NCBI GenBank assembly: GCA_029976005.1
Contig: JARKOQ010000143.1
Span: 1 to 35,285 of the forward strand
From: Aggregatilineales bacterium
GTDB lineage: Bacteria > Chloroflexota > Anaerolineae > Aggregatilineales > Ch27
Reading direction: 5' to 3'
DNA: 35,285 nt
Below the pieces are notes generated by a model that ran no database searches, was not told the origin of the DNA, and worked only from the letters and a program-made list of their open reading frames with translations. The translations under genes and the position numbers were made by a program. Positions 25,305 to 34,175 of the stretch are shown here, in pieces; the first letter of the stretch is position 1, and the number at the start of each line of letters is the position of its first letter.

Positions 25305-26723
25305 ATGAAGATCACGTTTCATGGCGCAGCCCAAACCGTCACCGGCTCGCAGCATTTGATCGAAATCAACGGCCACCGCATTCTGCTGGACTGCGGCCTG
25401 TACCAGGGCAAGCGCAAGGATGCCTTTGAGCGCAACCGCCACCTGCCCTTCGATCCGGCCAGCGTCGACGTGCTGATCCTCTCCCACGCCCACATCGACC
25501 ATTCCGGCAACATCCCCGGCCTGGTCCGCAACGGGTTCAAGGGCGACATCGTCTGTACCTCGGCCACCCGCGACCTGTCCGCGACCATGCTGATGGACAG
25601 CGCCCACATCCAGGAAAAGGACGTGGAGTTCGTCAACCGCCGGCGCGAGCGTGAAGGCAAAAACCTCTTCGAACCGCTGTACGTCCAGGCGGACGTGATC
25701 GAAGCCATGAAGCTGTTCACGGGCATCGCCTATCACCGCCCCCGGCAGATCGTGCCCGGCGTCACCCTGACTCTGGTCGACGCCGGCCACATGCTGGGCA
25801 GCGCCAGCGTCGTGCTGGACATCGAGGACAAGACCGCCGGGCGTGACCTGCGCCTCGTGTTCAGCGGCGACATCGGCCGGGTCGGAATCCCGATCATCCG
25901 CGATCCGGAGCCGGTCGCCGATGGCGCGGACATCCTGCTCATGGAGAGCACCTACGGCGGCCGCTTCCACGAACCCTACGAGGACTCCGAAAAAGCCCTG
26001 GAGCGGATCATCAGGGAAACCTACAAGCGGGGCGGCATGGTGATCATCCCGGCCTTCGCCGTGGGCCGCACCCAGCAACTGGTCTATTCGCTGCATAAGC
26101 TGTTCAACAAGCGCGACATCCCCCAGATGCCGATCTACGTGGACAGCCCGCTGGCGACTAACGTCACCGAAGTATTCCGGATGCATCCGGAGGTCTACGA
26201 CGCCGAAATCCGCCAGTTCCTCCAGAACGACGCCGATGGCAACCCGTTCGGGTTCGACAACCTGCACTACACCCGCTCGGTCGACGAGAGCAAGGAACTC
26301 AACTTCCTGCGCGAGCCGGCCATCATCATCAGCGCCAGCGGCATGATGGAGGCCGGGCGCATCCTGCACCACCTGCGCAACCGGATCGACGATCCTGCCA
26401 ATACCATCCTGATCGCCGGCTGGCAGGCCCCGGATACCCTCGGCCGCCAGATCATGGACGGCAAGCCCGTCGTCAAGATTTTCGGCGAAGAGCGCCAGGT
26501 CCGCGCCCATGTCGAAACCCAACTGGGCTTCAGCGGCCACGCTGACCACAACGAGCTGCTGGCCTGGGCCGGCGCGATGCAAAAACGTCCCAGCCGGACC
26601 TTCCTGGTCCACGGTGAGCCGGAGGCCTCGGCAGCCCTGGCCAAGAGCCTGCAATCCGATGTGGGCCTGCACCGGATCGACATGCCCGCCATGCACGAGA
26701 CGTTTGAGGTCAACCTGACATGA
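25305..26723 (+). CDS. Beta-CASP metallo-beta-lactamase ribonuclease
   Basis: A 472-residue metal-dependent RNase of the CPSF73-like MBL/beta-CASP group. It shows HAHIDH (H61-H66), AGHMLGS, SGDIGR, and the beta-CASP motifs: A (MEST, acidic), B with SASGMM, and C with SGHADH. A KH domain is absent. Members act as endonucleases and/or 5'-3' exonucleases in RNA decay. The ATG at 25305 follows GAGGGA and starts the first beta-strand MKITFHGA; an in-frame TTG at 25281 is less likely. The downstream gene overlaps it by 4 nt. Its position after RNase D suggests shared expression of two RNA-degrading enzymes. Confidence 0.93.
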   Translation: MKITFHGAAQTVTGSQHLIEINGHRILLDCGLYQGKRKDAFERNRHLPFDPASVDVLILSHAHIDHSGNIPGLVRNGFKGDIVCTSATRDLSATMLMDSAHIQEKDVEFVNRRREREGKNLFEPLYVQADVIEAMKLFTGIAYHRPRQIVPGVTLTLVDAGHMLGSASVVLDIEDKTAGRDLRLVFSGDIGRVGIPIIRDPEPVADGADILLMESTYGGRFHEPYEDSEKALERIIRETYKRGGMVIIPAFAVGRTQQLVYSLHKLFNKRDIPQMPIYVDSPLATNVTEVFRMHPEVYDAEIRQFLQNDADGNPFGFDNLHYTRSVDESKELNFLREPAIIISASGMMEAGRILHHLRNRIDDPANTILIAGWQAPDTLGRQIMDGKPVVKIFGEERQVRAHVETQLGFSGHADHNELLAWAGAMQKRPSRTFLVHGEPEASAALAKSLQSDVGLHRIDMPAMHETFEVNLT

Positions 26724-26938
26724 GCGAAGGGCGCAGCATCTTCTACGACAACTGGCGTGACTGCCTGCGCGCCCACTACATGCACGTCATCCGCACCCAG
26801 GATCACGTGACCGAGCCGACCCTGCACGGCGTCCTCCTCCGCGTGGGCTTCAACGAAGACGAGATCAAGGAAATGGCCGTCCGGGCCAGGATGCGCGAGA
26901 TCGATGCCGCGCCGGGGGATCTGCCCCAGCTCGACTGA
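26720..26938 (+). CDS. Small conserved-type hypothetical protein
   Basis: A 72-residue acidic soluble protein I do not recognise. It contains YDNWRDCLRAHYMHVIRT near the start and a helical GFNEDEIKEMAVRARM segment near the end. Its ATG overlaps the stop of the beta-CASP RNase gene (ATGA), so translation is probably coupled. That arrangement and an uninterrupted frame support a real gene. A role as a partner or regulator of the RNase is possible but unsupported by any motif. Confidence 0.7.
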   Translation: MSEGRSIFYDNWRDCLRAHYMHVIRTQDHVTEPTLHGVLLRVGFNEDEIKEMAVRARMREIDAAPGDLPQLD

Positions 26939-26988
26939 ACGCGCGCATGCCGCCGCCCGGACGCGACCCGATCCACCGGAAGCCGCCG

Positions 26989-27849
26989 ATGAAAACATAC
27001 ACGCCTCCCACGAGCGGGCTGTTGCTTTTTCACGGCCTGACCCGCGACGACGCTCCCGACCGGTTCTGGGAACTGGATCGCCGCCTGCCGCGCTGGGCGC
27101 GCCGTTCCAACCCCATCGTGCGCCGCCACCTGGGCGGATTCTGGAAGGCCTCCCTCCCGGCCATGGACGAGCTGGGCTGGGTCCTGATCGGCCAGCTCCT
27201 CTTTCTGCTGCCGGGGCTGTTCTGGCAGTCTTTCCTGGAGCTGATCTCGCTGGCCGGGTTGTTGTCGATGTTCGTGCTGCCGGTTGGCCTGGTCTATTAC
27301 GTCCGGGCCGTGGTGGGCATTACCCATTCGGCCGCCGGATCGATCATCGCCGAGCGCCGGACGCAGATGCTCGACTTGCTGCGCGCCACGCCCTACCCCC
27401 TGCGCCTGATTCTGCTCAGCAAGGCCGCGGCCGCCGTCTGGCGGCAGATGGACAACCTCAGCCTGCTGGTCTTCATCACCGCCGGCCTGAGCCTGCCGCC
27501 CATCGTGATCCAGCAGGCCACGCTCTACCCGCCGGAGAAACAGACTCCCATCCCGCAGATCATGGCGGCGGCCGGACTCCTGGCCAGCGTGCTGCGTGTC
27601 TGCCTGGAGCCGCTGATGGCCGCCTCGCTGGCGCTGGTGACCGGCGCGCTGGCCGACTTCGAGATTTCGGCTACGAGCTGGGCCTCGCTCGTGATGCTGG
27701 CCTATGCCGTGCTGATCAACCTGCCGCGCCTGCTGCCGCTGACCTGGCCGGTCCGGCTGATGGTGGAATCGGTGCTGCCGGTCGTGCTGCCCATCGTGAT
27801 CATCGGCCTGGCCCTGCACATCGCCCAGCGCCTGCTCCAACGGGACTGA
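26989..27849 (+). CDS. ABC-2-like membrane protein, no partner ATPase nearby
   Basis: A 286-residue membrane protein with about six hydrophobic segments. The stretch IIAERRTQMLDLLRATPYPLRLILLSK resembles the coupling region of ABC-2 permeases, in which EREQGTLDLLLxTP precedes a helix. No ATPase gene is adjacent, so either a distant one serves it or it has another function. An ATG at 26947 is in frame, but the start at 26989 is preferred because GGAAG lies 6 nt before it. It is the last gene of the RNase D operon, and an inverted repeat follows immediately. Confidence 0.7.
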   Translation: MKTYTPPTSGLLLFHGLTRDDAPDRFWELDRRLPRWARRSNPIVRRHLGGFWKASLPAMDELGWVLIGQLLFLLPGLFWQSFLELISLAGLLSMFVLPVGLVYYVRAVVGITHSAAGSIIAERRTQMLDLLRATPYPLRLILLSKAAAAVWRQMDNLSLLVFITAGLSLPPIVIQQATLYPPEKQTPIPQIMAAAGLLASVLRVCLEPLMAASLALVTGALADFEISATSWASLVMLAYAVLINLPRLLPLTWPVRLMVESVLPVVLPIVIIGLALHIAQRLLQRD

Positions 27850-27854
27850 CAGAT

Positions 27855-27956
27855 GAGACCAGAGACCAGAGGCCGGAGACCGGGAGAAGCGCGGCACTCG
27901 GTCGTTTGCGCGTGAGTCGGGTTTGTCTGGCCTCTGGTCTCCGGTCTCCTGGCCTC
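27855..27956. repeat. Inverted phrase repeat (GAGRCCRGAGRCC family)
   Basis: The left arm (27855-27886) and the complement of the right arm (27926-27956) share the reiterated phrase GAGRCCRGAG over about 30 nt. The same phrase forms the tandem repeat at 8634-8663. It lies between the ABC-2-like gene and tadA and may act as a terminator. Confidence 0.75.
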
Positions 27957-27989
27957 TTCAACTTCGATCTACCCGGCCGCCGAGGGGCA

Positions 27990-27998
27990 TGGTATAAT
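27990..27998 (+). promoter_or_regulatory. Extended -10 promoter of tadA
   Basis: TGGTATAAT is a perfect extended -10 element, 9 nt before the tadA ATG. Transcription would start within about 4 nt of the start codon, giving a leaderless or nearly leaderless mRNA. There is no -35 box at the usual distance. Confidence 0.65.
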
Positions 27999-28007
27999 GG
28001 CAACCCT

Positions 28008-28475
28008 ATGGATGATGCCGCCTGGATGCGCCTGGCCCTGGACGAAGCCCGCCGCGCGCTGGAACACGACGATGTCCCGGTCGGGGCGCTGGCCGTGCGC
28101 GATGGGCAGGTCATCGGGGTCGGACGCAACCGCCGCGAGGCGGATCAGGACCCGACCGCCCACGCCGAGATGATTGCCATCCGGCAGGCGGCCGCTCACA
28201 TCGGGCACTGGCGGCTGGAGGGCGTGACGCTGTATTGCACGCTGGAGCCGTGTACGATGTGCGCCGGGGCGATGATCCTGGCCCGGCTCCCCCGGCTGGT
28301 GATCGCCACTCGCGATCCGAAGGCGGGCATGGGCGGCAGTGTGTTGGACCTGCTCGATCACCCGCAACTCAATCACCGGGTGGAGGTCGCCCAGATGGAC
28401 GGCCCGTTGGCCGAGGAAGCGGCCCAGTTGCTCAAGGACTTCTTCGCCAGTCTGCGGGCGCAGGGCCAGAAGTAG
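28008..28475 (+). CDS. tadA: tRNA-specific adenosine deaminase TadA
   Basis: A 155-residue zinc deaminase that converts A34 to inosine in tRNA-Arg(ACG). Zinc ligands and catalytic glutamate are H52 and E54 in HAE, and C82 and C85 in PCTMC. The C-terminal DPKAGMGGSVLDL motif matches TadA. The ATG at 28008 is the natural start because the first helix (MDDAAWMRLALDEA) follows it; the open frame upstream is repeat sequence. No Shine-Dalgarno sequence fits between the -10 box and the ATG. A tRNA-Ser gene follows 14 nt after the stop and may be cotranscribed. Confidence 0.95.
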   Translation: MDDAAWMRLALDEARRALEHDDVPVGALAVRDGQVIGVGRNRREADQDPTAHAEMIAIRQAAAHIGHWRLEGVTLYCTLEPCTMCAGAMILARLPRLVIATRDPKAGMGGSVLDLLDHPQLNHRVEVAQMDGPLAEEAAQLLKDFFASLRAQGQK

Positions 28476-28489
28476 ACAATTCGATATTC

Positions 28490-28580
<91 letters not shown>

Positions 28581-28641
28581 CACCCGACTGCTGCGCTCCG
28601 GCGCGGCAGTTTTCTTGACACCCGGTCGCAGGCGCGGCCGG

Positions 28642-28669
28642 TGGACAATCCCCGCGGCGGTTGTATAAT
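28642..28669 (+). promoter_or_regulatory. Promoter of the solute-binding lipoprotein gene
   Basis: TGGACA (28642-28647) and a perfect TATAAT (28664-28669) are 16 bp apart. GGAAGGA follows as ribosome-binding site before the GTG at 28694. Confidence 0.65.
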
Positions 28670-28693
28670 TCGCGGCGGGAAGGAAAATAGACT

Positions 28694-30007
28694 GTGAAGC
28701 CTTTTCAAATACGATTTGTAGGTCTGATGGTGCTCGTCCTGGCGCTGGCTGGCTGCGCGGCCGCGCCCGAAGCCGGCCCCACCGCCACGCCGGTGATCCT
28801 CCCCGTGGCCCGCAGCGCGGGCGTGCTGGCCCTGCCCGCCATCACGGCGACACCCTCTCCCACGCCAACGCCCAGCCCAACCCCGCAGCCCATCGAGCGA
28901 CCCGACGTGGTCATCTGGTGGCCGGTCGACCTGTGGCCTATACCCGGGTCGCCGGCCAGCGCCGTGCTGCAAGCCCAGATTCAGGACGCGCGGGACATGC
29001 TCGACCTGACCATCCAGGTGCGCGAGCGCCGTCTGGACGGCACCGGCGGAATTCTGTCCGCGCTGCGCGCCGCGAAGGACATCGCGCCTGCCTCCATGCC
29101 CGATCTGATCCTGGTTCCGCGCCGCAATCTGGCGGCGCTGATCGATGCCGGGCTGCCCGTCCCGCTGGATGACGTGCTGCGCGCCACGCTGGGGCGCGAT
29201 TTCTTCCCTCAGGCGCTGGGACTGGGCCGCCTGCACAACAACCAGTATGGCATCCCCTATACCCTGGACATCCAGCACGTCGTCTACCGCGAAGCGGCGT
29301 TCAGCGCCCCACCCGCGACCTTTGCCGCGGTTCTCGATTCGGGCCAGGCGTTCGCCTTCACGACCGGCAGCCAAACGGCCCTGATCCAGTACGTCGCGGC
29401 GGGCGGGCGGCTGGCTGACGAAAACGGCCTTCCCGTCCTGGATGAAGTGCCGCTCCAGACCGTGCTGGAATTCTACGACCAGGCCGCTTCCGCCGGGCTG
29501 ATCGACCAGGGTGTTCTGGACTATGCCGCGCCGACCGCGTACTGGGATGATTTTTTGCGCGGTGGGCTGGGTCTGGCCCAGGTCAACTCAACCTTCTTCC
29601 TCAACGTGCGCCCGCAGACCGCGCAGCTCCACGCCGCGCCAATCCCGACCCTGGATGGGCAAGGGCTGACCACGCTCGACGGCTGGCTGTGGGTTCTGAC
29701 CGCGACCGATGCGACCCACCAGCCGCAGGCCGCCGCCGCCCTGGATTGGCTGCTGCGCGTGAATAATCAGGCTGCCTTTGCGGAGGCGATGCACCTGCTG
29801 CCTTCGCAGCGCCCGGCCCTGCGCCTGGCCGGTCTGGGGGACTACGCCGACCTGGTCGAGGACCTTCTGGAAGAGGATCACGTCATCCCCGCCAGCGCCA
29901 TCAGCCCGGCCGTCACGGCCGGCCTCCAGAACGCCCTCACCGCTGTGCTCAACCGCACCCGCGGCCCCGCCGACGCCGCCGCCGAAGCGATCGCCGAAAT
30001 GAGGTAA
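28694..30007 (+). CDS. Extracellular solute-binding lipoprotein (ABC importer type)
   Basis: A 437-residue exported lipoprotein. The signal peptide ends in the lipobox LALAGC (C21) and is followed by a threonine/proline-rich linker (TPSPTPTPSPTP). The mature part has the pattern of family 1 solute-binding proteins: an early strand VVIWWPVD, the segment MPDLILVPRRNLAAL, the hinge IPYTLDIQHVVYRE, and the late AAALDWLL region. Sugars or oligosaccharides are usual ligands. The start is GTG with GGAAGGA upstream. No permease or ATPase gene is adjacent, so it is an orphan in this window. Confidence 0.85.
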   Translation: MKPFQIRFVGLMVLVLALAGCAAAPEAGPTATPVILPVARSAGVLALPAITATPSPTPTPSPTPQPIERPDVVIWWPVDLWPIPGSPASAVLQAQIQDARDMLDLTIQVRERRLDGTGGILSALRAAKDIAPASMPDLILVPRRNLAALIDAGLPVPLDDVLRATLGRDFFPQALGLGRLHNNQYGIPYTLDIQHVVYREAAFSAPPATFAAVLDSGQAFAFTTGSQTALIQYVAAGGRLADENGLPVLDEVPLQTVLEFYDQAASAGLIDQGVLDYAAPTAYWDDFLRGGLGLAQVNSTFFLNVRPQTAQLHAAPIPTLDGQGLTTLDGWLWVLTATDATHQPQAAAALDWLLRVNNQAAFAEAMHLLPSQRPALRLAGLGDYADLVEDLLEEDHVIPASAISPAVTAGLQNALTAVLNRTRGPADAAAEAIAEMR

Positions 30008-30023
30008 AGGCGGTTCGGGGTGG

Positions 30024-30114
30024 GTGGTGATTGGTTCCTGGTCAAACGCAAAGCGTCAGCACACGGAAGAGACCCTGCCTGCAAGCCCTGCTTTCACCAA
30101 GAACCAATAACCAC
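30024..30114. repeat. Inverted repeat with 19-nt arms between convergent genes
   Basis: GTGGTGATTGGTTCCTGGT (30024-30042) matches the complement of 30096-30114 at 17 of 19 positions. The span is 91 bp. It lies between the ends of the solute-binding lipoprotein gene and the convergent GNAT gene, where no standard terminator is visible, and may stop transcription in both directions. Confidence 0.8.
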
Positions 30115-30140
30115 AAACCAACAACTGATCACCGTCTGCT

Positions 30141-31103
30141 TCATCCCCCTTCCACGCTGTAAATCTCCTGCGTGATCCCGTCCGTCTCGGCCTCCGGGCC
30201 TAGCGAGCCGGCCTGCTCCGGGCGGATCAGAGTCTCCAGGCGGCGGAAACCCAGCTTGTGGGCGCGGTCGCTGATCGCGGCCAGCACCGGCCCGCTGAGG
30301 ACCGTCGCGGCCCACACGTAGACCATTGCCAGGCGCGGATCGAAGGGCGACTCCACGTACAGCACGAAGAAGTTGCTTCCTGCCGCGCTGAAGCGCAGGC
30401 GCTCAATCCGCTGGCGGCGCAGGGCGGGCACCCCGGCCCACAGGTCGGGCCAGCGCATCAGCCACTCCTGAAGGGCGCTCTGGCCCCGCCCCAGCGGCAT
30501 CGCCCAGCCCTGAATCTGGGCCGGGTCGCCGGCTCGGTGCGGCGTCGACTGGTAAAACACCTGCCCGGTACGGGCCGGCCAGGTCATCCGCTGGACGCGG
30601 GCCAGCGGCTGCCATGCCTCCGCGCTGAAGTCCCGCACGTCCGCGTTGGCAATCGTCACCCGTTTGCAGCCCAGCTCCTTGCCCAACGCCACGCTGTGCG
30701 CCAGCAGGGCCTGCTCCAGCCCGCGCCCGGCGGCCTCGGCGTGAACGTACAACACGCCCACGTGCAGGTGTTCGCCAAAGGGCGGCGGCTCATTGCCGGG
30801 GAAGACCTCGGCCTCGGCCAGAACCCGGCCGTCGATCTCGGCCACCAGCGGAATCCCCGCCGGCAGGGTCGAAGCGGAGGCCGTCAGACTCAGCAGGTGG
30901 TTGAGATGGATGGCGCAGGTTTCCAGGCTCATCCACGGGCCGCCGTGCAGCCAGCGTTCGTGGATGGTCAGGGCCTCGTAAGGCACGTCCTGCACCTGCC
31001 CGTTTTCGCCCAGGCGCTGCCAGCGGGCGATGTTCGAGGCGTGAATCGCGGTGATGGCGGCGGTATCATCCAGGGTGGCCGTCCGCACGATAATCTGGCT
31101 CAT
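30141..31103 (-). CDS. GNAT family acetyltransferase
   Basis: A 320-residue protein with an N-terminal GNAT domain (about 1-170) that binds acetyl-CoA. The start MSQIIVRTATLDDTAAITAI is a typical first strand and helix, and VLYVHAEAAGRGLEQALL contains the pyrophosphate-binding loop. The C-terminal half may be a second, degenerate GNAT fold. GGAAGG lies before the ATG at 31103; the open frame upstream lacks this. It follows the Eis-like gene by 42 nt on the same strand and probably ends the ABC-F operon. The substrate is not deducible. Confidence 0.82.
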   Translation of the reverse strand: MSQIIVRTATLDDTAAITAIHASNIARWQRLGENGQVQDVPYEALTIHERWLHGGPWMSLETCAIHLNHLLSLTASASTLPAGIPLVAEIDGRVLAEAEVFPGNEPPPFGEHLHVGVLYVHAEAAGRGLEQALLAHSVALGKELGCKRVTIANADVRDFSAEAWQPLARVQRMTWPARTGQVFYQSTPHRAGDPAQIQGWAMPLGRGQSALQEWLMRWPDLWAGVPALRRQRIERLRFSAAGSNFFVLYVESPFDPRLAMVYVWAATVLSGPVLAAISDRAHKLGFRRLETLIRPEQAGSLGPEAETDGITQEIYSVEGG

Positions 31104-31145
31104 AGGCAACCTTCCAGGTGATCCACGGGTCATCCGGGGATGCGC

Positions 31146-32420
31146 TTACAGCAGGTCAGCGATCGCCAGGCGCGGCTCCCCCTTGGGGAAGAGCACGTCC
31201 AGCCGGTCGCGATCATCCTCCGCAACGTGTCCTGCCGCAAGATCATCGACCCCGAACCAGCCCGTGACGAGCCGCACGAAGTCGGCCGCGGGCAGCTCCA
31301 GGCTGATCACCGGGCCAGCGCCGCCCAGCGCGACTTCGGCCGTCTGCTCCTCGGTCGTCACGCGCAGTTCTCCGCCCGCGCCAAAGCACGAGGCGGCCAG
31401 GCGGGCTTCCAGCGTGGGGGCGAGCAGAGCCAGCAGGCGGGGCAGATCGTGCAGGCGCAGGAAACCCGCCCCGGTGAACTCGCGCCGCGTCCCTCCGTGC
31501 ATCAGGGCGTGCCGCATCAGGCGGCTCTCCGGGTGCACGAACAACCCGATCCGTTCGGCGTTGTAGTCGCGGGCGGACTGGGCCGCCGCGCCGAGCAGCG
31601 CCTCGGCCGCGTCGGGATGATCCCCGGCATACTCGATGATCGAGAAACGCGCGGCCTCGTTCTCCAGGAACCAGTTAACCTGGCCGCTGCTGACCATCCG
31701 CAGGTAGGCCACGATCTCGCCGTCGACCTCGGCTACCAGGAAATCATCCTGGTCATAGCGGCCGATGTCGGCCAGGAAGCCCAATTGCCATTCCCAGGTC
31801 GCCTGGTCGCGGGCCAGCAGGTAGTGGCCGCGTGCGCTTTCCAGGTCATACAGGCGCATCACCGCCGCCAGGTCGCTGCTGTAGAAGCGGCGCACGCTGA
31901 CCTCCTGGCCGCGCAGGCCCAGGTAGGCCGCCGCGCGGCGTTGGTAGCTGTGGCTCTGATCCATCCGGTTGGCGCGCAGGGCGTGTTCCAGATCGATCCC
32001 GCTCTCGTAGCTGGTCAGGTACAGCCCGACCGCGTATTCGTACCCCCACTTCTCGTAGAAGTTCGGGATGCCCAGGATCAGCCCCAGGGCGTCGCCGCGC
32101 TCGGTCATGCGCTGCAGGGCACGCTCGATCAGCAGGCGAGCCAGGCCCTGCCCCCGGTACGTCTCCAGCGTCCCCACGACGCCGATCTCGCCCGTCGGGA
32201 TCAGGGAGTCGCCAATCCGGATCTGGCGCGGGACGACCATCACGTGCGCGGCGATCTCGCCCTGCGCCCCGTCGATCACGAAGCAGTCGGCCGGGTCGAA
32301 ACCCGGAAACGCGCCATACCAGCGCGTCAGAAAATCGACATCGCCCGGCCCGTGCACCAGCCGAATGTGCTCGGCAATCCGGTCCCAGTCATCCGGCCAG
32401 CGGATATTCCGAATTTCCAT
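31146..32420 (-). CDS. Eis-like GNAT acetyltransferase with C-terminal SCP2-like domain
   Basis: A 424-residue protein with the layout of Eis: an N-terminal GNAT domain, a second central GNAT fold and a C-terminal sterol-carrier-like domain. The acetyl-CoA loop is R89GQGLA94, preceded by the strand GEIGVVGTLETY, and IPNFYEKWGYEYA (118-130) matches the Eis-type tyrosine-containing segment. Eis proteins acetylate aminoglycosides at several amines, but many relatives have unknown substrates. The start at 32420 lies inside the end of the ABC-F gene (32-nt overlap) and is preceded by AAGGTG, so translation is coupled to the ABC-F. Family placement is good; drug acetylation is an inference. Confidence 0.83.
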   Translation of the reverse strand: MEIRNIRWPDDWDRIAEHIRLVHGPGDVDFLTRWYGAFPGFDPADCFVIDGAQGEIAAHVMVVPRQIRIGDSLIPTGEIGVVGTLETYRGQGLARLLIERALQRMTERGDALGLILGIPNFYEKWGYEYAVGLYLTSYESGIDLEHALRANRMDQSHSYQRRAAAYLGLRGQEVSVRRFYSSDLAAVMRLYDLESARGHYLLARDQATWEWQLGFLADIGRYDQDDFLVAEVDGEIVAYLRMVSSGQVNWFLENEAARFSIIEYAGDHPDAAEALLGAAAQSARDYNAERIGLFVHPESRLMRHALMHGGTRREFTGAGFLRLHDLPRLLALLAPTLEARLAASCFGAGGELRVTTEEQTAEVALGGAGPVISLELPAADFVRLVTGWFGVDDLAAGHVAEDDRDRLDVLFPKGEPRLAIADLL

Positions 32421-34074
32421 GGACGCGCACCTTGAGATAGTCTTCCCGATCCAGATAGGGCCGGACTGTGCCTGCCTCGGCCACCCAGACCCCCGTGGCG
32501 AACCGGTCGACGAAGTAGCGGTCGTGGACGACGGCCAGCACCGTGCCGTCGTAGGTCGCCATGGCCTGCTCGAAGCGCTCCCGCGAGGGCACATCCAGAT
32601 GATTGATCGGTTCGTCCAGTATAAGCAGATTGCAGCCCTGCGCCACTAACACCGCCAGCATCAGCCGGGCGCGCTCCCCGTAGCTCAGGTCGCGGACCGG
32701 CACGAAGACGTCATCCCCCGCGAACAGGAAGTAGTGCAGGAAGTTGCGCGCGTCGGTCTCCGACTGGGTCACGACGGCCAGGATCGTCTCCAGGGCGTTG
32801 CCGTCCGGGTCGAGCGTGTCCTGCTCCTGGGAGAGGTAACCCGCCCGCGTGCTCGGCCCGAAGCGCACCCGCCCGGCCAGCGCCGGCAGTTCGCCCATGA
32901 TCGTCCGGATCAGGGTCGTCTTGCCCGTGCCGTTGGCCCCCAGCAGCGCGATCCGCTCCCCGGCGCGTAGGCGCAGGTCGATCCCGGCCAGCAGCGGGCC
33001 AGTGGATGGATAACCCACCGCCAACCCTTCCAGGCGCAGCACCTCCTGGCTGCCCGGCGCGACCTCGGCGAAATCCAGCTTCATCTGCCAGGAGAGCTTC
33101 GGCTTCTCGACTCGCTCGTCGGAGTCCAGGTAACGTTCCAGGCGCTTTTCCTTGGCTTTGGCCTTGTGGGCCACCTTCTTGGCGTAGCGGCGCTGGGTGG
33201 AATCCTTGGTCGCGTTCTCCTTGCGGACGGCGCGGGCCATCGTTTGCTGGACGTCGTGTTTGAGCCGCTCGACCTCGACCACCTGGTCGCGGTACTGGGA
33301 CCACTGTTTCTCACGCGCTCTGACCACCGCCTCGACGTAGGCCGTGTAATTGCCGGCGTAACTCACCGCGCCGTGCGTGTCGGGATCGAGCGCCACGATC
33401 CGGGTCACCGTCCGGTCGAGGAAGGTGCGGTCGTGACTGACGATCAGCGCCGCGCCGGAGAAGGCCGCCAGCCAGTCCTCCAGCCATTCCAGGGCGGTGA
33501 TGTCCAGGTGGTTGGTCGGCTCGTCCAGCAGGAGGAGCTGCGGCCCGGCCAGCAGCAGGCGGGCCAACCCCAGCCGGGTCTTCTGCCCGCCGCTGAGGAT
33601 GCCCACCGGCCCATCCAGATCGAGTCCATCCAGCCCCAGCCCGGCCAGGATGACCGCGCTCTGTTCCGGCACGTAGAGCGCCCCCAGCCGTTCGATCTGG
33701 CCCAGCGCGCGATCGTAGGCCGCGATCACGTCCGGCGCGGTCGGGGTCTCCGCCAGGTGATGGCCCAGGGTTTCCAGCTCGGCCTCCAGCCCGGCCAGAC
33801 GGCGCGCTTCCGGGTAAAGCAGGTCGCGGATGGTCTGATCGGGCGGCGGCTCCAACCCCTGCGGCAGATAGCCGACCCGCAGATCGGGGGGAGTGAAGCT
33901 CACCCCGCCGCCGGAAGGAGTCTCTTCCCCGGCGACGATGCGCAGCAGCGTGGTCTTGCCGCAGCCGTTGGGGCCGATCAGGCCCACCCGCTCGCCGGGA
34001 TTGACTACCAGGCTGACATGGCTCAGGATGACCTGATCGCCGTAGCGTTTGCTGATTTGACTGACCGTAAGCAT
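32389..34074 (-). CDS. ABC-F family ATPase (translation factor or ribosome-protection type)
   Basis: A 561-residue soluble protein with two ABC domains and no membrane segment. Motifs are GPNGCGKTT (34-42) with LSGGQ (160-164) and LLLDEPTNHLD, then GANGTGKTT (379-387) with LSYGERAR and LLILDEPINHLD. A highly basic helical linker (about 245-325) joins them, the part that reaches the peptidyl-transferase centre in ABC-F proteins. The start at 34074 agrees with the family N-terminus MLTVSQISKRYG. An in-frame ATG at 34233 would add 53 residues that look unlike any ABC-F. A long leader with uORF and terminator precedes it. Assignment to a resistance or housekeeping subgroup is open. Confidence 0.93.
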   Translation of the reverse strand: MLTVSQISKRYGDQVILSHVSLVVNPGERVGLIGPNGCGKTTLLRIVAGEETPSGGGVSFTPPDLRVGYLPQGLEPPPDQTIRDLLYPEARRLAGLEAELETLGHHLAETPTAPDVIAAYDRALGQIERLGALYVPEQSAVILAGLGLDGLDLDGPVGILSGGQKTRLGLARLLLAGPQLLLLDEPTNHLDITALEWLEDWLAAFSGAALIVSHDRTFLDRTVTRIVALDPDTHGAVSYAGNYTAYVEAVVRAREKQWSQYRDQVVEVERLKHDVQQTMARAVRKENATKDSTQRRYAKKVAHKAKAKEKRLERYLDSDERVEKPKLSWQMKLDFAEVAPGSQEVLRLEGLAVGYPSTGPLLAGIDLRLRAGERIALLGANGTGKTTLIRTIMGELPALAGRVRFGPSTRAGYLSQEQDTLDPDGNALETILAVVTQSETDARNFLHYFLFAGDDVFVPVRDLSYGERARLMLAVLVAQGCNLLILDEPINHLDVPSRERFEQAMATYDGTVLAVVHDRYFVDRFATGVWVAEAGTVRPYLDREDYLKVRVHGNSEYPLAG

Positions 34075-34146
34075 GAGGCCGGCGTCCTTTCGGATAGGAG
34101 CGCGGGCGCTGCCTGCTGCCGGGCATAGCCAGCAATGGGGCAAACC

Positions 34147-34175
34147 AAAAAGCCGCAGGCAGACGCCCGCGGCTT
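34147..34175 (-). terminator. Intrinsic terminator in the ABC-F leader (attenuator)
   Basis: On the minus strand AAGCCGC and GCGGCTT form a perfect 7-bp stem (34175-34169 with 34156-34150) that can be extended inside by GGGC/GCC-type pairs. Five T follow at the 3' side. It lies 75 nt before the ABC-F start codon, downstream of a promoter and a short ORF. It is T-flanked on both strands, but only the minus strand has a transcript here. Confidence 0.8.

Noticed and set aside
25248-26696. Minus-strand open frame opposite the beta-CASP RNase
   Set aside because: The plus-strand RNase has all catalytic motifs; the opposite frame is a composition artefact.
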